Below, in pieces: positions 17,941 to 26,666 of a stretch of 64,000 bases of DNA. Below the pieces are notes generated by a model. It worked only from the letters and a program-made list of their open reading frames with translations. It made no database searches and was not told the origin of the DNA. The position numbers and the translations under genes are program-made. How positions within the stretch are numbered: the stretch's first letter is position 1; each line of letters starts with the position of its first letter. The DNA comes from Amycolatopsis jiangsuensis (GTDB lineage Bacteria; Actinomycetota; Actinomycetes; Mycobacteriales; Pseudonocardiaceae): contig NZ_JACHMG010000001.1 in assembly GCF_014204865.1 (NCBI RefSeq), forward strand, positions 4,428,501 through 4,492,500. The letters run 5' to 3'.

Positions 17941-18198
17941 CCGACCTTCCTTCCCGGCATCCCGGTCGCGCTCGTCAGTGACGTCAGGTGTGGGCGAGAG
18001 CCGCACCTTACCCCGTAGGGTGTACCTGCGTCCCTTTCGAGACAGTAGGAGATCACCACACGGTTAACAATGGGCACTCGCTGCTGACCAGCGTGGACCA
18101 AGGAGTGAAACTGCCCGTTCGGGCTGGATCCGGCGGCCTGGGGTGTGTTCTGGGGTCCGGACCGCCCGGCGCGGATCACAGCGGATCACAATGGAGGC

Positions 18199-19137
18199 AT
18201 GCACAACGACGTGACAGCCACCGGCCATGCGGCGCGCATCGCCACGGTGGACGCCTTGCTTCCCGCGCCACCCCCGTTCTCCGTGCACGGGGAAAACGCC
18301 CTGCTCACCGCGGAGGTCGGCGACACCACCGCGGCCGGTCTCGCCAGCCGGACCGAACTGGGCAGCGACGATCCGCAGTCGGTCTGGCGGGCGCTGACCG
18401 AGCACCGGCTCGAGGTGCAGCTCGCCGGACCCGATCCGGCGGCGGGCCTGGACGCCCTCCTCACCCGATGGGATGAACACCTGCGACCCCTCGCCCAGGT
18501 GGGGGATAACGAGTGCGCCGCGGTGCTGTCGAGGCCGAGCCGTGACACCGCCGGAGCCACCGAACTGCTGCGTCACGGCTTCGCCCCGGTCAGCGTCATC
18601 GCGGTCCGCCCCGCCGCCCGGATGGCCGCGCCGGGACCGGCCACCACCCCGGGCGTCTGCATCCGGCACGCGACGCCGCACGACCTCGGCACCGCGGTGA
18701 AGCTGATGCTGGAGCTGCAGCGCTACGACGCGCAGTTCGGCAAGGTCACCGTGCGCCCGGGCATCGAGGAGCTGCTGGAGAAGGAGCTGCTGCGCCAGCT
18801 CGAGCGCCCCGAACCCCAGCTGTGGATCGCCGAGCTGTACGGACAGCCGCTGGGCATCGCGCTGTTGCAGATGCCGGACGAGACGGGCTGGATCAGCCAC
18901 CGCGTGGCCGCGTCCCGGATCGGCTACCTGTCGTCGCTCGCGGTGTCGGAGGCGGCTCGGTCCTCCGGTGTCGGTTCGGCGCTGGCCGCGCACGCGCACC
19001 AGGTGTTCGACGAGGCCGGTGCGGATGTCGTGCTCCTGCACAGCGCCGTGGCCAACCCGCGGTCCACGCCGTTCTGGTACGCGCAGGGCTACCGGCCACT
19101 GTGGACCGGATGGCAGCGGCGGCCCGCGGCGCGCTGA
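18199..19137 (+). CDS. GNAT-family N-acetyltransferase
   Basis: This 312-residue protein has its GNAT fold in the C-terminal half, from about residue 150 (VCIRHATPHDLGTAVKLML). Motif A is YLSSLAVSEAARSSGVGSAL, the acetyl-CoA pyrophosphate loop. Motif B includes NPRSTPFWYAQGYRPLWTGW. The N-terminal half resembles a degenerate second GNAT domain, with a LLRHGFAPVSVIAVRP strand pattern. The acceptor substrate is unknown. The start is uncertain: the GGAGG before 18199 is very close, and a GTG 12 bases downstream is possible. Confidence 0.82.
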   Translation: MHNDVTATGHAARIATVDALLPAPPPFSVHGENALLTAEVGDTTAAGLASRTELGSDDPQSVWRALTEHRLEVQLAGPDPAAGLDALLTRWDEHLRPLAQVGDNECAAVLSRPSRDTAGATELLRHGFAPVSVIAVRPAARMAAPGPATTPGVCIRHATPHDLGTAVKLMLELQRYDAQFGKVTVRPGIEELLEKELLRQLERPEPQLWIAELYGQPLGIALLQMPDETGWISHRVAASRIGYLSSLAVSEAARSSGVGSALAAHAHQVFDEAGADVVLLHSAVANPRSTPFWYAQGYRPLWTGWQRRPAAR

Positions 19138-19199
19138 GCTGCCCTTGAGCGGGACGGCTCCGGCACGGGGTAACTTGGCTGCGACCGAGGGGAGTCGTC

Positions 19200-20048
19200 G
19201 TGACCGATCAGCCGGATTCCGCACCGAGAGCGCCCGAGGGTGTCGACACCGAGAAGCCGTCCGCGGCCCGCGTGTACGACTGGTTCCTCGGCGGTAAGCA
19301 GAACTGGGCCGTGGACCGGGAGTTCGGCAAACGGATCGAGCAGCAGTGGCCGCTCGTGCGGCCCGGTTCGAAACAGAACCGCGAGTTCATGAACCGCGTC
19401 GTGCGGGCCGCGCTGGACGAGGGCATCCGGCAGTTCGTCGACCTCGGCTCCGGCGTGCCCACGGCGGGCAACGTGCACGAGGTGATCGAGGCCGAGCTCG
19501 ACGAGGACGACGAGGCGACCGTGGTCTACGTCGACTACGAGCCGGTGGCGGTCGCGCACGCGACGCTGATCCTCGAGGACGAGGCGGCCACCGACTGGGC
19601 CGGCATCGTGCAGGCCGACGTGCGGGACGCGAAGGCGGTGCTGCGGCACCCGCGCACCCTCGAGCTGATCGACTTCGACCAGCCGGTCTGCCTGATGATG
19701 ATGGCGGTGCTGCACTTCGTCGGCCCGGACGACGGACCGGACGAACTGGTCGCCGCCTACCGCGACGCGCTCGCACCGGGCAGCTGGCTGGCCATCTCGC
19801 AGATGACCGAAGGCGAGGGCAGCGGGCCGGCGCTCGAAGGCCTGCGCTGGTTCGTCGAGCAGTACCGCAAGACCAGCAACCCGGTGTGGCTGCGGGAGCG
19901 CGACGAGGTCGTCCCGTTCTTCGGCGGCTGGCCGCTGCTCGAACCCGGCATCCAGCACCTGCCGGACTGGCGTCCGGAGCGCACACTGAACGCGGTCGAA
20001 GCGGAAGCCACGCCGTTCGCCTGGTGCGGGGTCGCACGCAAGCCCTAG
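19200..20048 (+). CDS. SAM-dependent methyltransferase (DUF574 type)
   Basis: This 282-residue protein is of the actinobacterial DUF574 methyltransferase family. Family hallmarks are the N-terminal ARVYDWFLGGKQNWAVDREF, the SAM-binding loop FVDLGSGVPTAGNVHEV (about 80-96), the acidic VVYVDYEPVAVAHA and LMMMAVLHFV. The substrate is not known. GTG at 19200 follows GAGGGGAG. It sits directly upstream of the lon control region in the same direction, but the HspR-type operator between them suggests separate regulation. Confidence 0.88.
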   Translation: MTDQPDSAPRAPEGVDTEKPSAARVYDWFLGGKQNWAVDREFGKRIEQQWPLVRPGSKQNREFMNRVVRAALDEGIRQFVDLGSGVPTAGNVHEVIEAELDEDDEATVVYVDYEPVAVAHATLILEDEAATDWAGIVQADVRDAKAVLRHPRTLELIDFDQPVCLMMMAVLHFVGPDDGPDELVAAYRDALAPGSWLAISQMTEGEGSGPALEGLRWFVEQYRKTSNPVWLRERDEVVPFFGGWPLLEPGIQHLPDWRPERTLNAVEAEATPFAWCGVARKP

Positions 20049-20108
20049 CAACGAGGGGTGATCGCTGCGGGCGAACACTCCCTGGGAAACAAACCCGCCC
20101 TTCGGAGA

Positions 20109-20129
20109 GTTGAGCAAGTCAGACTCAAC
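20109..20129 (+). promoter_or_regulatory. HAIR-like operator (probable HspR site) upstream of lon
   Basis: The inverted repeat GTTGAG-N9-CTCAAC contains TTGAG-N9-CTCAA, the geometry of the HspR-associated inverted repeat (HAIR, CTTGAGT-N7-ACTCAAG). It ends 16 bases before the lon ATG, where a bound repressor would block initiation. Streptomyces lon is known to be HspR-controlled. The outer C/G pair of the consensus is replaced by G/C here. Confidence 0.72.
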
Positions 20130-20145
20130 TATCCGAGGAGTGCAC

Positions 20146-22548
20146 ATGTCCGACACCCGCCTCCTGCCCGTGCTCCCGCTCGATGACGACGTCGTGCTGC
20201 CGGGCATGGTGGTCCCGCTCGACCTCAGCGACGGCGAGACCCGGGCCGCAGTGGAGTCCGCACAGGCCCGGACGCCCGCCGCGGCTTCGCTGCCCGGCAT
20301 CCGTTCCGGCGCGGCGACCAAGGCCGAGGTCCTGATCGTGCCGCGCGTCCACGGCGAGTACGCCGAGTTCGGCACCGTGGCCACGGTCGAACGCGTCGGC
20401 CGGGTTCCCGGCGGCACGGCCGCGGTCCTGCTGCGCGGCACCGGCCGTGCCGTGGTGGGTCGGATCGCCGACGGTCCGGGCGCCGCCCGTTGGGTGCACG
20501 CCGACGACGTGGCGGAGACCACCGACGACCGTTCCGCGCAGCTCGCCACGGAGTACAAGGGCGTGGTCATCTCGGTGCTCCAGCAGCGCGGTGGCTGGCA
20601 GATGATCGACGCCGTCCAGCAGATCGAGGAGCCGTCCGCGGTCGCCGACCTGTCCGGCAACGCGCCGTACCTGAAGACCGAGCAGAAGCTGGAGCTGCTG
20701 AACACGCTCGACGTGAGCGCCCGGCTGGAGAAGGCCCTGGAGTGGAGCCGGGAGTACCTGGCCGAGCTGGAGGTCACCGACACCATCCGCAAGGACGTCC
20801 AGGAGGGCATGGACAAGCAGCAGAAGGAGTTCCTGCTGCGCCGCCAGCTCGAGGCGATCCGCAAGGAGCTCGGCGAGCTCGACGGCACCGCGGAGGACGA
20901 CGACTACCGCGCCCGCGTGGAGGCGGCCGAGCTGCCCGACCACGTGAAGAAAGCCGCGCTGGCCGAAGTCGACAAGCTGGAGCGCACCTCCGAGCAGTCC
21001 CCCGAGGGCGGCTGGATCCGCACCTGGCTCGACACGGTGCTGGAGCTGCCGTGGAACGAACGCACCGAGGACGTCTACGACATCGCCGCCGCCCGTGCGG
21101 TGCTGGACGCCGACCACTCGGGGCTCGACGACGTGAAGGAACGCATCATCGAGTACCTGGCCGTGCGCAAGCGGCGCGCGGAGTCCGGGCTCGGCCCGAT
21201 CGGCGGCCGCCGTTCCGGCGCCGTGCTGGCGCTCGCCGGTCCTCCCGGGGTCGGCAAGACCTCGCTCGGCGAGTCGGTGGCGAAGGCGATGGGGCGCACG
21301 TTCGTCCGCGTCGCGCTGGGCGGTATCCGGGACGAGGCGGAGATCCGCGGCCACCGGCGCACCTACGTCGGCGCGCTGCCCGGCCGGATCGTGCGGGCCA
21401 TCAAGGAGGCCGGCTCGATGAACCCGGTCGTGCTGCTGGACGAGGTCGACAAGGTCGGCGCCGACTACCGCGGGGACCCGACGGCCGCACTGCTGGAGGT
21501 GCTGGACCCGGAGCAGAACCACACGTTCCGCGACCACTACCTCGAGGTCGAGCTGGACCTGTCCGACGTCGTGTTCCTGGCCACCGCGAACGCCCTGGAG
21601 ACGATCCCCGGGCCGCTGCTGGACCGGATGGAGCTGGTGACGCTCGACGGGTACACCGAGCACGAGAAGGTGACCATCGCGCGCGATCACCTGCTGCCGC
21701 GGGAGCTGGAGCGTGCCGGGCTGGGTTCCGGCGACGTCACGCTCACCGACGAGGCGTTCAGCCGGATCGCGGCCGAGTACACCCGCGAGGCGGGCGTGCG
21801 CGAGGCGAACCGCACGATCGCGAAGGTGCTGCGCAAGATCACCACGAAGGTCGCGATGGACGAGCTGGCGTTGCCGGTCACGGTCGACGCCACGGGGCTG
21901 GAAACCTACCTCGGCCGTCCCCGGCACGTACCGGAGTCGTCGCTGCCGGAGGCCACGCAGCGCACGTCGACGCCGGGTGTGGCAACGGGTCTGGCGGTGA
22001 CCGGCGCGGGTGGTGACGTGCTCTACATCGAGGCGTCGCTGGCCGATCCGGAAAGCGGGTCCACCGGTTTGCAACTCACCGGCCAGCTGGGCGAGGTGAT
22101 GAAGGAGTCGGTGCAGATCGCCCTGTCCTACCTGCGCTCGCACGGCGCGGAGCTGGAGCTGCCGGTGAGTGATCTGAAGGACCGCGGCATCCACGTCCAC
22201 GTGCCCGCGGGCGCGGTGCCGAAGGACGGTCCGTCGGCGGGCATCACGATGACCACGGCGCTGGCGTCGCTGCTGTCCGGCCGGATGGTCCGCACCGACG
22301 TGGCGATGACCGGCGAGGTCTCCCTCACCGGACGCGTCCTGCCGATCGGCGGGGTGAAGCAGAAACTGCTCGCCGCCCACCGAGCGGGGATGAAGACGGT
22401 GATCATCCCGCAACGCAACGAACCCGACCTGGACGACGTACCCGCCGAAGTCCTCGCCCAGCTCGACGTGCACCCGGTGGCCAACGTCCGGGAGGTGCTG
22501 GACCTGGCGCTGACCCCGGCCTCGGCCGGCCTGCCGCAAGCGGCCTGA
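20146..22548 (+). CDS. lon: ATP-dependent Lon protease
   Basis: This 800-residue cytoplasmic AAA+ serine protease removes damaged proteins and specific regulators. The ATG at 20146 follows CGAGGAG. The N-terminal LAN domain runs to about 200, followed by a coiled coil. The AAA+ module has Walker A GPPGVGKTS (about 366) and Walker B VVLLDEVDKV. The protease domain has the catalytic Ser in KDGPSAG (Ser 697) and the Lys in GGVKQKL (Lys 738). A HAIR-like operator overlaps the promoter region, so it is probably part of the HspR heat-shock regulon. Confidence 0.97.
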   Translation: MSDTRLLPVLPLDDDVVLPGMVVPLDLSDGETRAAVESAQARTPAAASLPGIRSGAATKAEVLIVPRVHGEYAEFGTVATVERVGRVPGGTAAVLLRGTGRAVVGRIADGPGAARWVHADDVAETTDDRSAQLATEYKGVVISVLQQRGGWQMIDAVQQIEEPSAVADLSGNAPYLKTEQKLELLNTLDVSARLEKALEWSREYLAELEVTDTIRKDVQEGMDKQQKEFLLRRQLEAIRKELGELDGTAEDDDYRARVEAAELPDHVKKAALAEVDKLERTSEQSPEGGWIRTWLDTVLELPWNERTEDVYDIAAARAVLDADHSGLDDVKERIIEYLAVRKRRAESGLGPIGGRRSGAVLALAGPPGVGKTSLGESVAKAMGRTFVRVALGGIRDEAEIRGHRRTYVGALPGRIVRAIKEAGSMNPVVLLDEVDKVGADYRGDPTAALLEVLDPEQNHTFRDHYLEVELDLSDVVFLATANALETIPGPLLDRMELVTLDGYTEHEKVTIARDHLLPRELERAGLGSGDVTLTDEAFSRIAAEYTREAGVREANRTIAKVLRKITTKVAMDELALPVTVDATGLETYLGRPRHVPESSLPEATQRTSTPGVATGLAVTGAGGDVLYIEASLADPESGSTGLQLTGQLGEVMKESVQIALSYLRSHGAELELPVSDLKDRGIHVHVPAGAVPKDGPSAGITMTTALASLLSGRMVRTDVAMTGEVSLTGRVLPIGGVKQKLLAAHRAGMKTVIIPQRNEPDLDDVPAEVLAQLDVHPVANVREVLDLALTPASAGLPQAA

Positions 22549-22558
22549 CCCGGAGTCG

Positions 22559-22594
22559 CGGGGCCCGCTCTTCCAGCCAGGAGGAGCGGGGCCC
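22559..22594 (+). terminator. Terminator hairpin after lon
   Basis: GGGCCCGCTCTTCC pairs with the downstream GGAGGAGCGGGGCCC, allowing one bulged G, and starts 11 bases after the lon stop. It faces a second hairpin belonging to the convergent lysE. Confidence 0.65.
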
Positions 22595-22624
22595 TCGGCG
22601 CTGGTCGTGCGCGACACTGGTCGT

Positions 22625-22652
22625 GCAGGTGCGCGGTCTCCCGCGCACCTGC
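22625..22652 (-). terminator. Terminator hairpin after lysE
   Basis: A perfect 12-bp stem (GCAGGTGCGCGG with CCGCGCACCTGC) with a 4-nt loop begins three bases after the lysE stop on the minus strand. There is no U-tract. Confidence 0.75.
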
Positions 22653-22654
22653 GG

Positions 22655-23302
22655 TCAGATCCGTGCCCTGGCGGGAACTTCCCATGCGAGCAGCAGGGCG
22701 ACGCAGCCGAGCAGGGTGCCGGTGATCCGCCGTTGCCAGGCCGCCCACGCCGGACGGCGGCCGACCAGCTTGGCGACCGAACCGGCGGCGAGCACGATCG
22801 ACGCGTTCACCGTGAGGCTGACCACGATCTGCAGGCCGCCGAGAGTGAATCCCTGTGCGGTCACGTGGCCCAGTGCCGGGTCGACGAACTGCGGGATCAG
22901 GGCCACGTACATGATCGCGGCTTTCGGATTCAGCAGGTTCGTGACCATGCCCATCCGGAACAGCTTGCCCGCCGGGTCCCGCGCCAGCTCCCGCGGCTCG
23001 AACAGCCCCCGTCCGCCGGGCCGCAGCGCCTGCCAGGCCAGGTACGCCAGGTACGCGGCACCCGCGGCCTTGAAGCCGATGTAGAGCCACGGCACCGCGG
23101 CGAACACCACCGCCAGCCCGAGGTTCGCCATGGCCAGGTAGACCACGAAGCCGACGCCGGTGCCGGCCAGCGAGATCCAGCCGGCCATCCGGCCCTGGCT
23201 GATGCTGCGCGAGACGAGGTACATCATGTTCGGACCGGGCGTGAGCACCATGCCCAGCGCGGTCACCGCCATGCCGGCCGCGGCCGCCGTCGAGATCACC
23301 AT
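22655..23302 (-). CDS. LysE/RhtB-family amino acid exporter
   Basis: This 215-residue inner-membrane exporter has about six hydrophobic segments. The family signature is MVLTPGPNMMYLVSRSISQG (about residues 18-37), followed by the central LFRMGMVTNLLNPKAAIMYV. The exported compound (Lys, Arg, Thr, homoserine or another) cannot be told from sequence. It is a single gene, convergent with lon. Confidence 0.9.
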   Translation of the reverse strand: MVISTAAAAGMAVTALGMVLTPGPNMMYLVSRSISQGRMAGWISLAGTGVGFVVYLAMANLGLAVVFAAVPWLYIGFKAAGAAYLAYLAWQALRPGGRGLFEPRELARDPAGKLFRMGMVTNLLNPKAAIMYVALIPQFVDPALGHVTAQGFTLGGLQIVVSLTVNASIVLAAGSVAKLVGRRPAWAAWQRRITGTLLGCVALLLAWEVPARARI

Positions 23303-23407
23303 GACCGCTGATGCTGCGGCCGGTGGGCCGGGTCGTTCAAGGGCCAGCCGGCCGGCACTGGCCTGGCCGGTGGTGTCCGTGCCGCCTGTGGTGTCCGCTG
23401 TGGACGG

Positions 23408-24289
23408 TCAGCCGGTGGCGCCCGCGACCCTGGCGACGTTCATCACGTACTCGCCGTAGCCCGATTTCGCCAGCTTCGTGCCCAGCGCGTAGCACTCGTC
23501 CGCGCCGATGAAGCCCATCTTCAGCGCGACCTCTTCGAGGCAGGCGATCCGCACGCCCGTGCGGTGTTCGAGCACCTGCACGAACTGACCGGCCTCCAGC
23601 AGCGAATCGTGCGTGCCGGTGTCGAGCCAGGCGAAGCCGCGGCTCAGTTCGATCAGGTCGGCGCGGCCTTGGCGCAGGTAGGTGAGGTTGACGTCGGTGA
23701 TCTCGAACTCGCCGCGGTGCGACGGCTTGAGCTTGCGGGCGATGTCCACGACCTCGTTGTCGTAGAAGTAGAGCCCGGTGATCGCGTTGTTCGACCGCGG
23801 CCGCTCGGGTTTCTCCTCGATGGAGCGCAGCCGGCCGTGCTCGTCGACTTCGCCGACGCCGTAGCGCTCGGGATCCTTGACCTGGTAGCCGAACAGCACG
23901 CAGCCGTCGAGGCCGGTGGCGGCCTGCTGCAGCGTGGTGGAGAAACCCTGGCCGTAGAAGATGTTGTCGCCGAGGATCAGCGCCACCGGATCGTCGCCGA
24001 CGAAGTCCGCGCCGATCACGAACGCCTCGGCCAGCCCGTTCGGGCTCGGCTGCTCGGCGAAGGAGAAGGACAGCCCGAACTGGCTGCCGTCCCCCAGCAG
24101 CCGGCGGAAGTTCGGCAGGTCGGACGGCGTCGAGATGATCAGGATGTCCCGGATCCCGGCCAGCATCAGCACCGAGATCGGGTAGTAGATCATCGGTTTG
24201 TCGTACACCGGCAGCAACTGCTTCGACACGGCTTGGGTGATCGGGTGCAGGCGTGTACCGCTGCCCCCCGCGAGCACGATGCCCTTCAC
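23408..24289 (-). CDS. rmlA: Glucose-1-phosphate thymidylyltransferase
   Basis: This enzyme makes dTDP-glucose from dTTP and glucose-1-phosphate, the first step to dTDP-rhamnose and other deoxysugars. The 293-residue product has the nucleotide-binding [16 protein letters not shown] (residues 3-18), the RmlA segment [15 protein letters not shown] and the product-site [13 protein letters not shown]. The GTG start at 24289 follows AGGGAG. The other rml genes are not in the window, so it is unlinked here. Rhamnose is needed for the arabinogalactan linker in related genera. Confidence 0.95.
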   Translation of the reverse strand: MKGIVLAGGSGTRLHPITQAVSKQLLPVYDKPMIYYPISVLMLAGIRDILIISTPSDLPNFRRLLGDGSQFGLSFSFAEQPSPNGLAEAFVIGADFVGDDPVALILGDNIFYGQGFSTTLQQAATGLDGCVLFGYQVKDPERYGVGEVDEHGRLRSIEEKPERPRSNNAITGLYFYDNEVVDIARKLKPSHRGEFEITDVNLTYLRQGRADLIELSRGFAWLDTGTHDSLLEAGQFVQVLEHRTGVRIACLEEVALKMGFIGADECYALGTKLAKSGYGEYVMNVARVAGATG

Positions 24290-24363
24290 GTCTGCTGCTC
24301 CCTCGGTCGCTCTCCGGTTCGCCGCTCACCGTACCGAGTGACACCGGACGAGTCGCTCGAGAA

Positions 24364-25512
24364 TCAGAAGAGCGGCCCCTTGCCGAAGTACGCCTTGCAG
24401 CCGGAGTTGTACTCGGTGGCGATCTCGAGCACGTTTTTCCCGCCGTCGACCGGCAGCAGGGTGGACGAGTAGTTGGGGCAGAAGTTGTTGTAGATGCCGG
24501 TGATCAGGATCGGACCGGGCATCGGGTACCAGTTGCCCTCGCCGAGGTCGTCGTTCACGAGCAGAGTCTGCCCGTTGCCGGGCCGGGGCGCGCCGAGCGC
24601 GCTGGTGTAGATCTGCCCGACCATGACCAGCCGCACGCCGTGCGGGCCGCCGGGGAAGAGCGTGACGGTCTGGGCGTGCTGGAAGTAGTCGCCGCTGGCG
24701 GTGACCACGCGGGTGCCCGGATCGGCCGGATCGCCCCAATTCGCACCGTCGGCGGAGATCTTGTAGTAGGGATCGCAGTAGCGGTCGCCGTAGTTGCAGA
24801 TCTCGTAGCTGAACCAGTACCGCCCATCCGGCAGCCTGCGGATGATCGGCATGCCCGGACGCACCCGGTCCGGCGGGATGGCCATGGTCAGCTGCTTGGT
24901 TCCCCAGTGCACGCCGTCGGTCGAGGCGACCCGGTTGAGCACCTGTGCGTACTGCGGGGCCTGGGTTTCGTCGGCGTAGTGCAGCCAGAGCGTGCCGCCG
25001 GCGTCGACGGAGAACTCGGGCTCCCAGATGCCGTCGTGGTTGTGCGAGCGCGCGGCCTCGGACAGGAACGTCCAGTGCCTGCCGCCGTCGCGGCTGGCCC
25101 ACACCTTGATGCCGATGCGCCGCTGCGCACCCGCTTCCTGCCGGTAGCTGGCGGCCCACAGCAACGTGCCCTCGCGCAGGGACCCGACGCGCTGGGGCAG
25201 TTCGTAGAGCGTCCCGCAGCACTGGCCGAGCTCGGCGTCCGGATCACGGATCGCGGCGATCCGGTGGAAGCTCTGGCCCTCGTCGGTGCTCTCCATGATC
25301 GGAGTGAACTTGCCGGCGGAGTCCTCACTGGTCAGCGCCGCGATGATGTTTCCGCGCCCGAACGGCGAATGCTCCAGCCGCACCAGCCGCGGGTACGACC
25401 CGTACCCGGGCACCAGCTGCTGCTTGTCGACCACCGCGGTCGCCGGGGTGAACCCGGCGGCGAGGACCACCAGCGACGTGAGGAAGGCGACCACGGGAGT
25501 CCAACGACGCAT
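24364..25512 (-). CDS. Secreted BNR/Asp-box beta-propeller (sialidase-superfamily) protein
   Basis: This 382-residue secreted protein has a signal peptide MRRWTPVVAFLTSLVVLAAG with a cut near ATA-VV. It carries at least two Asp-box repeats, STDEGQSFHR at about 76-85 and SRDGGRHWTF at about 140-149, and a third-like TDGVHWG, as in six-bladed sialidase propellers. Paired Cys (CCGTLYE, CNYGDRYCD, CPNY, GCKAY) suggest disulfides. The sialidase Arg triad is not obvious, so a carbohydrate-binding or other glycosidase role is as likely. It is located behind rmlA in the same direction. Confidence 0.75.
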   Translation of the reverse strand: MRRWTPVVAFLTSLVVLAAGFTPATAVVDKQQLVPGYGSYPRLVRLEHSPFGRGNIIAALTSEDSAGKFTPIMESTDEGQSFHRIAAIRDPDAELGQCCGTLYELPQRVGSLREGTLLWAASYRQEAGAQRRIGIKVWASRDGGRHWTFLSEAARSHNHDGIWEPEFSVDAGGTLWLHYADETQAPQYAQVLNRVASTDGVHWGTKQLTMAIPPDRVRPGMPIIRRLPDGRYWFSYEICNYGDRYCDPYYKISADGANWGDPADPGTRVVTASGDYFQHAQTVTLFPGGPHGVRLVMVGQIYTSALGAPRPGNGQTLLVNDDLGEGNWYPMPGPILITGIYNNFCPNYSSTLLPVDGGKNVLEIATEYNSGCKAYFGKGPLF

Positions 25513-25712
25513 TCGGCACCCTCTCTCGCTGACGGCCGCGCGATTACATCACGCGACCGCCGAGGCACCCCGAAAGTTCCGCAGGTCAGTCCCCGATTCC
25601 ACTCGTTCGTGGGGTCTCATGCGCGGCTGGTCCGCCGGCGAGGGTACAAAGGCACCTTCGAAATATCCGGCCCGACCTTCGCGGCCGTGGAAGCGATGGG
25701 ACGCACCGCATC

Positions 25713-26441
25713 GTGAGCACGAACCCGTCTCGCGTCGTGTCCGCCGAGGGCCTGGTCAATGCCCGGGATCTCGGCGGGCTCGAACGAACCGGCGGCGGAC
25801 ACACCCCGCGCGGCGTGTTCTTCCGCTCGGAAAACCTGTCCGCGGTGACCGCGCGGGGCTGGCGGCACCTGCACGCGCTCGGCATCCGCACCGTGCTCGA
25901 TCTCCGGCAACCAGCCGAACGCGCACAGTCCGGCTATCGCGCACCCGACTGGCTCACCCGGGTCGAGATCGATCACGACGGTCTGACCGAACATCCCGAT
26001 TTCTGGGCGGAGTACTGGGAAAGCGGGCTGGTCGGCACCGCGCTGTACTACCTGCCGCACCTGACCCGGCTACCGCACCGCTCGGCGGCGGTGCTGTCCG
26101 CGCTCGCCCGGGCACCGGAGGGCGGCGTGCTGTTCCACTGCGTCAGCGGCCGCGACCGCACCGGGCTCATCTCGCTGCTCCTGCTGGCCATCGCCGGAAC
26201 CACCGAGGAAGCGATCGTCGAGGACTACCTGATCTCGGCGCGCAACGGCGCCGCGGTGGCAGCCGCCCAAGGCCGCCCGAACGGCGAACCCGCCGCCGAA
26301 GCCCTGTGCCGCGCCCACGGCACGACAACCGAGACCGCCTTCCGCACCGCAGTCGCTGCCTGCGCCGCGGCCCCGCTCCTCGACCTCCTGGACACCGAGG
26401 ACCGAAAGGCGATCACGACCTGGCGCGGAACACTCCCCTGA
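25713..26441 (+). CDS. Tyrosine-protein phosphatase (Y_phosphatase3 family)
   Basis: This 242-residue phosphatase of the PtpB/IphP type has the P-loop HCVSGRDRTG (Cys about 148, Arg about 153). The family N-terminus is present: NARDLGGLERTGGGHTPRGV and FFRSENLSAV, then GIRTVLDLR. These enzymes dephosphorylate Tyr and Ser/Thr, and some act on phosphoinositides. GTG at 25713 has only a weak ribosome site. It ends 36 bases before the left attachment repeat of the integrated element. Confidence 0.9.
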   Translation: MSTNPSRVVSAEGLVNARDLGGLERTGGGHTPRGVFFRSENLSAVTARGWRHLHALGIRTVLDLRQPAERAQSGYRAPDWLTRVEIDHDGLTEHPDFWAEYWESGLVGTALYYLPHLTRLPHRSAAVLSALARAPEGGVLFHCVSGRDRTGLISLLLLAIAGTTEEAIVEDYLISARNGAAVAAAQGRPNGEPAAEALCRAHGTTTETAFRTAVAACAAAPLLDLLDTEDRKAITTWRGTLP

Positions 26442-26477
26442 CGTGGCGGACCGGCCGCCCACCACGCCGGGGGTCCG

Positions 26478-26498
26478 TCAGCGGTAGTTGGTGAACTG
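26478..26498. repeat. Left attachment repeat (displaced yajQ 3' end)
   Basis: This contains CGGTAGTTGGTGAACTG (26482-26498), identical to the right copy. With the flanking TCAG it encodes QFTNYR-stop in the yajQ orientation; only the Arg codon differs (CGC here, CGG on the right). It is the scar or core site at the far end of the element. Confidence 0.9.
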
Positions 26499-26592
26499 CG
26501 TCCAACCTGGACGGATGGGCGGTCGCGGGGCTCTGAGCTGCGGGTTCGTGTCCGTTGGCGCTCGTCGTTGGTCGTCGCTGACTGGTGCCGTC

Positions 26593-26610
26593 TGTACCGG
26601 ATTTGTACCG
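26593..26610 (+). repeat. Candidate left integrase arm sites
   Basis: Two copies of TGTACCG (26593-26599 and 26604-26610) lie in the same direction with starts 11 bp apart, about 95 bp inside the left repeat. The same pair with the same 11-bp spacing occurs inside the right end (33675-33692). The matched arrangement fits arm-type binding sites of a tyrosine integrase. Confidence 0.6.
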
Positions 26611-26630
26611 ACCCAGTCAGTCTTGTCCGC

Positions 26631-26659
26631 GTGACACGCCACCTCAAGAGTGGTATAAA
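26631..26659 (+). promoter_or_regulatory. Sigma-70-type promoter of the cargo module (probable leaderless start)
   Basis: GTGACA (26631-26636), a 17-bp spacer and TATAAA (26654-26659) make a near-consensus promoter. Transcription would start about 26666-26667, which is the ATG of the first cargo gene. No Shine-Dalgarno site precedes that ATG, so the mRNA is probably leaderless. Confidence 0.72.
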
Positions 26660-26666
26660 ATCCGGT

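Noticed and set aside
20125..22617. A very long frame antisense to lon, and similar long antisense frames (for example over korA and the sunset-like gene)
   Set aside because: High GC creates long antisense frames; their residue make-up is Arg/His/Gly-heavy without domains, and the opposite strand has well-supported genes.
23408..24289. rmlA as sign of a deoxysugar antibiotic cluster
   Set aside because: No other sugar, glycosyltransferase or PKS/NRPS genes are nearby; it is probably housekeeping for cell-wall rhamnose.
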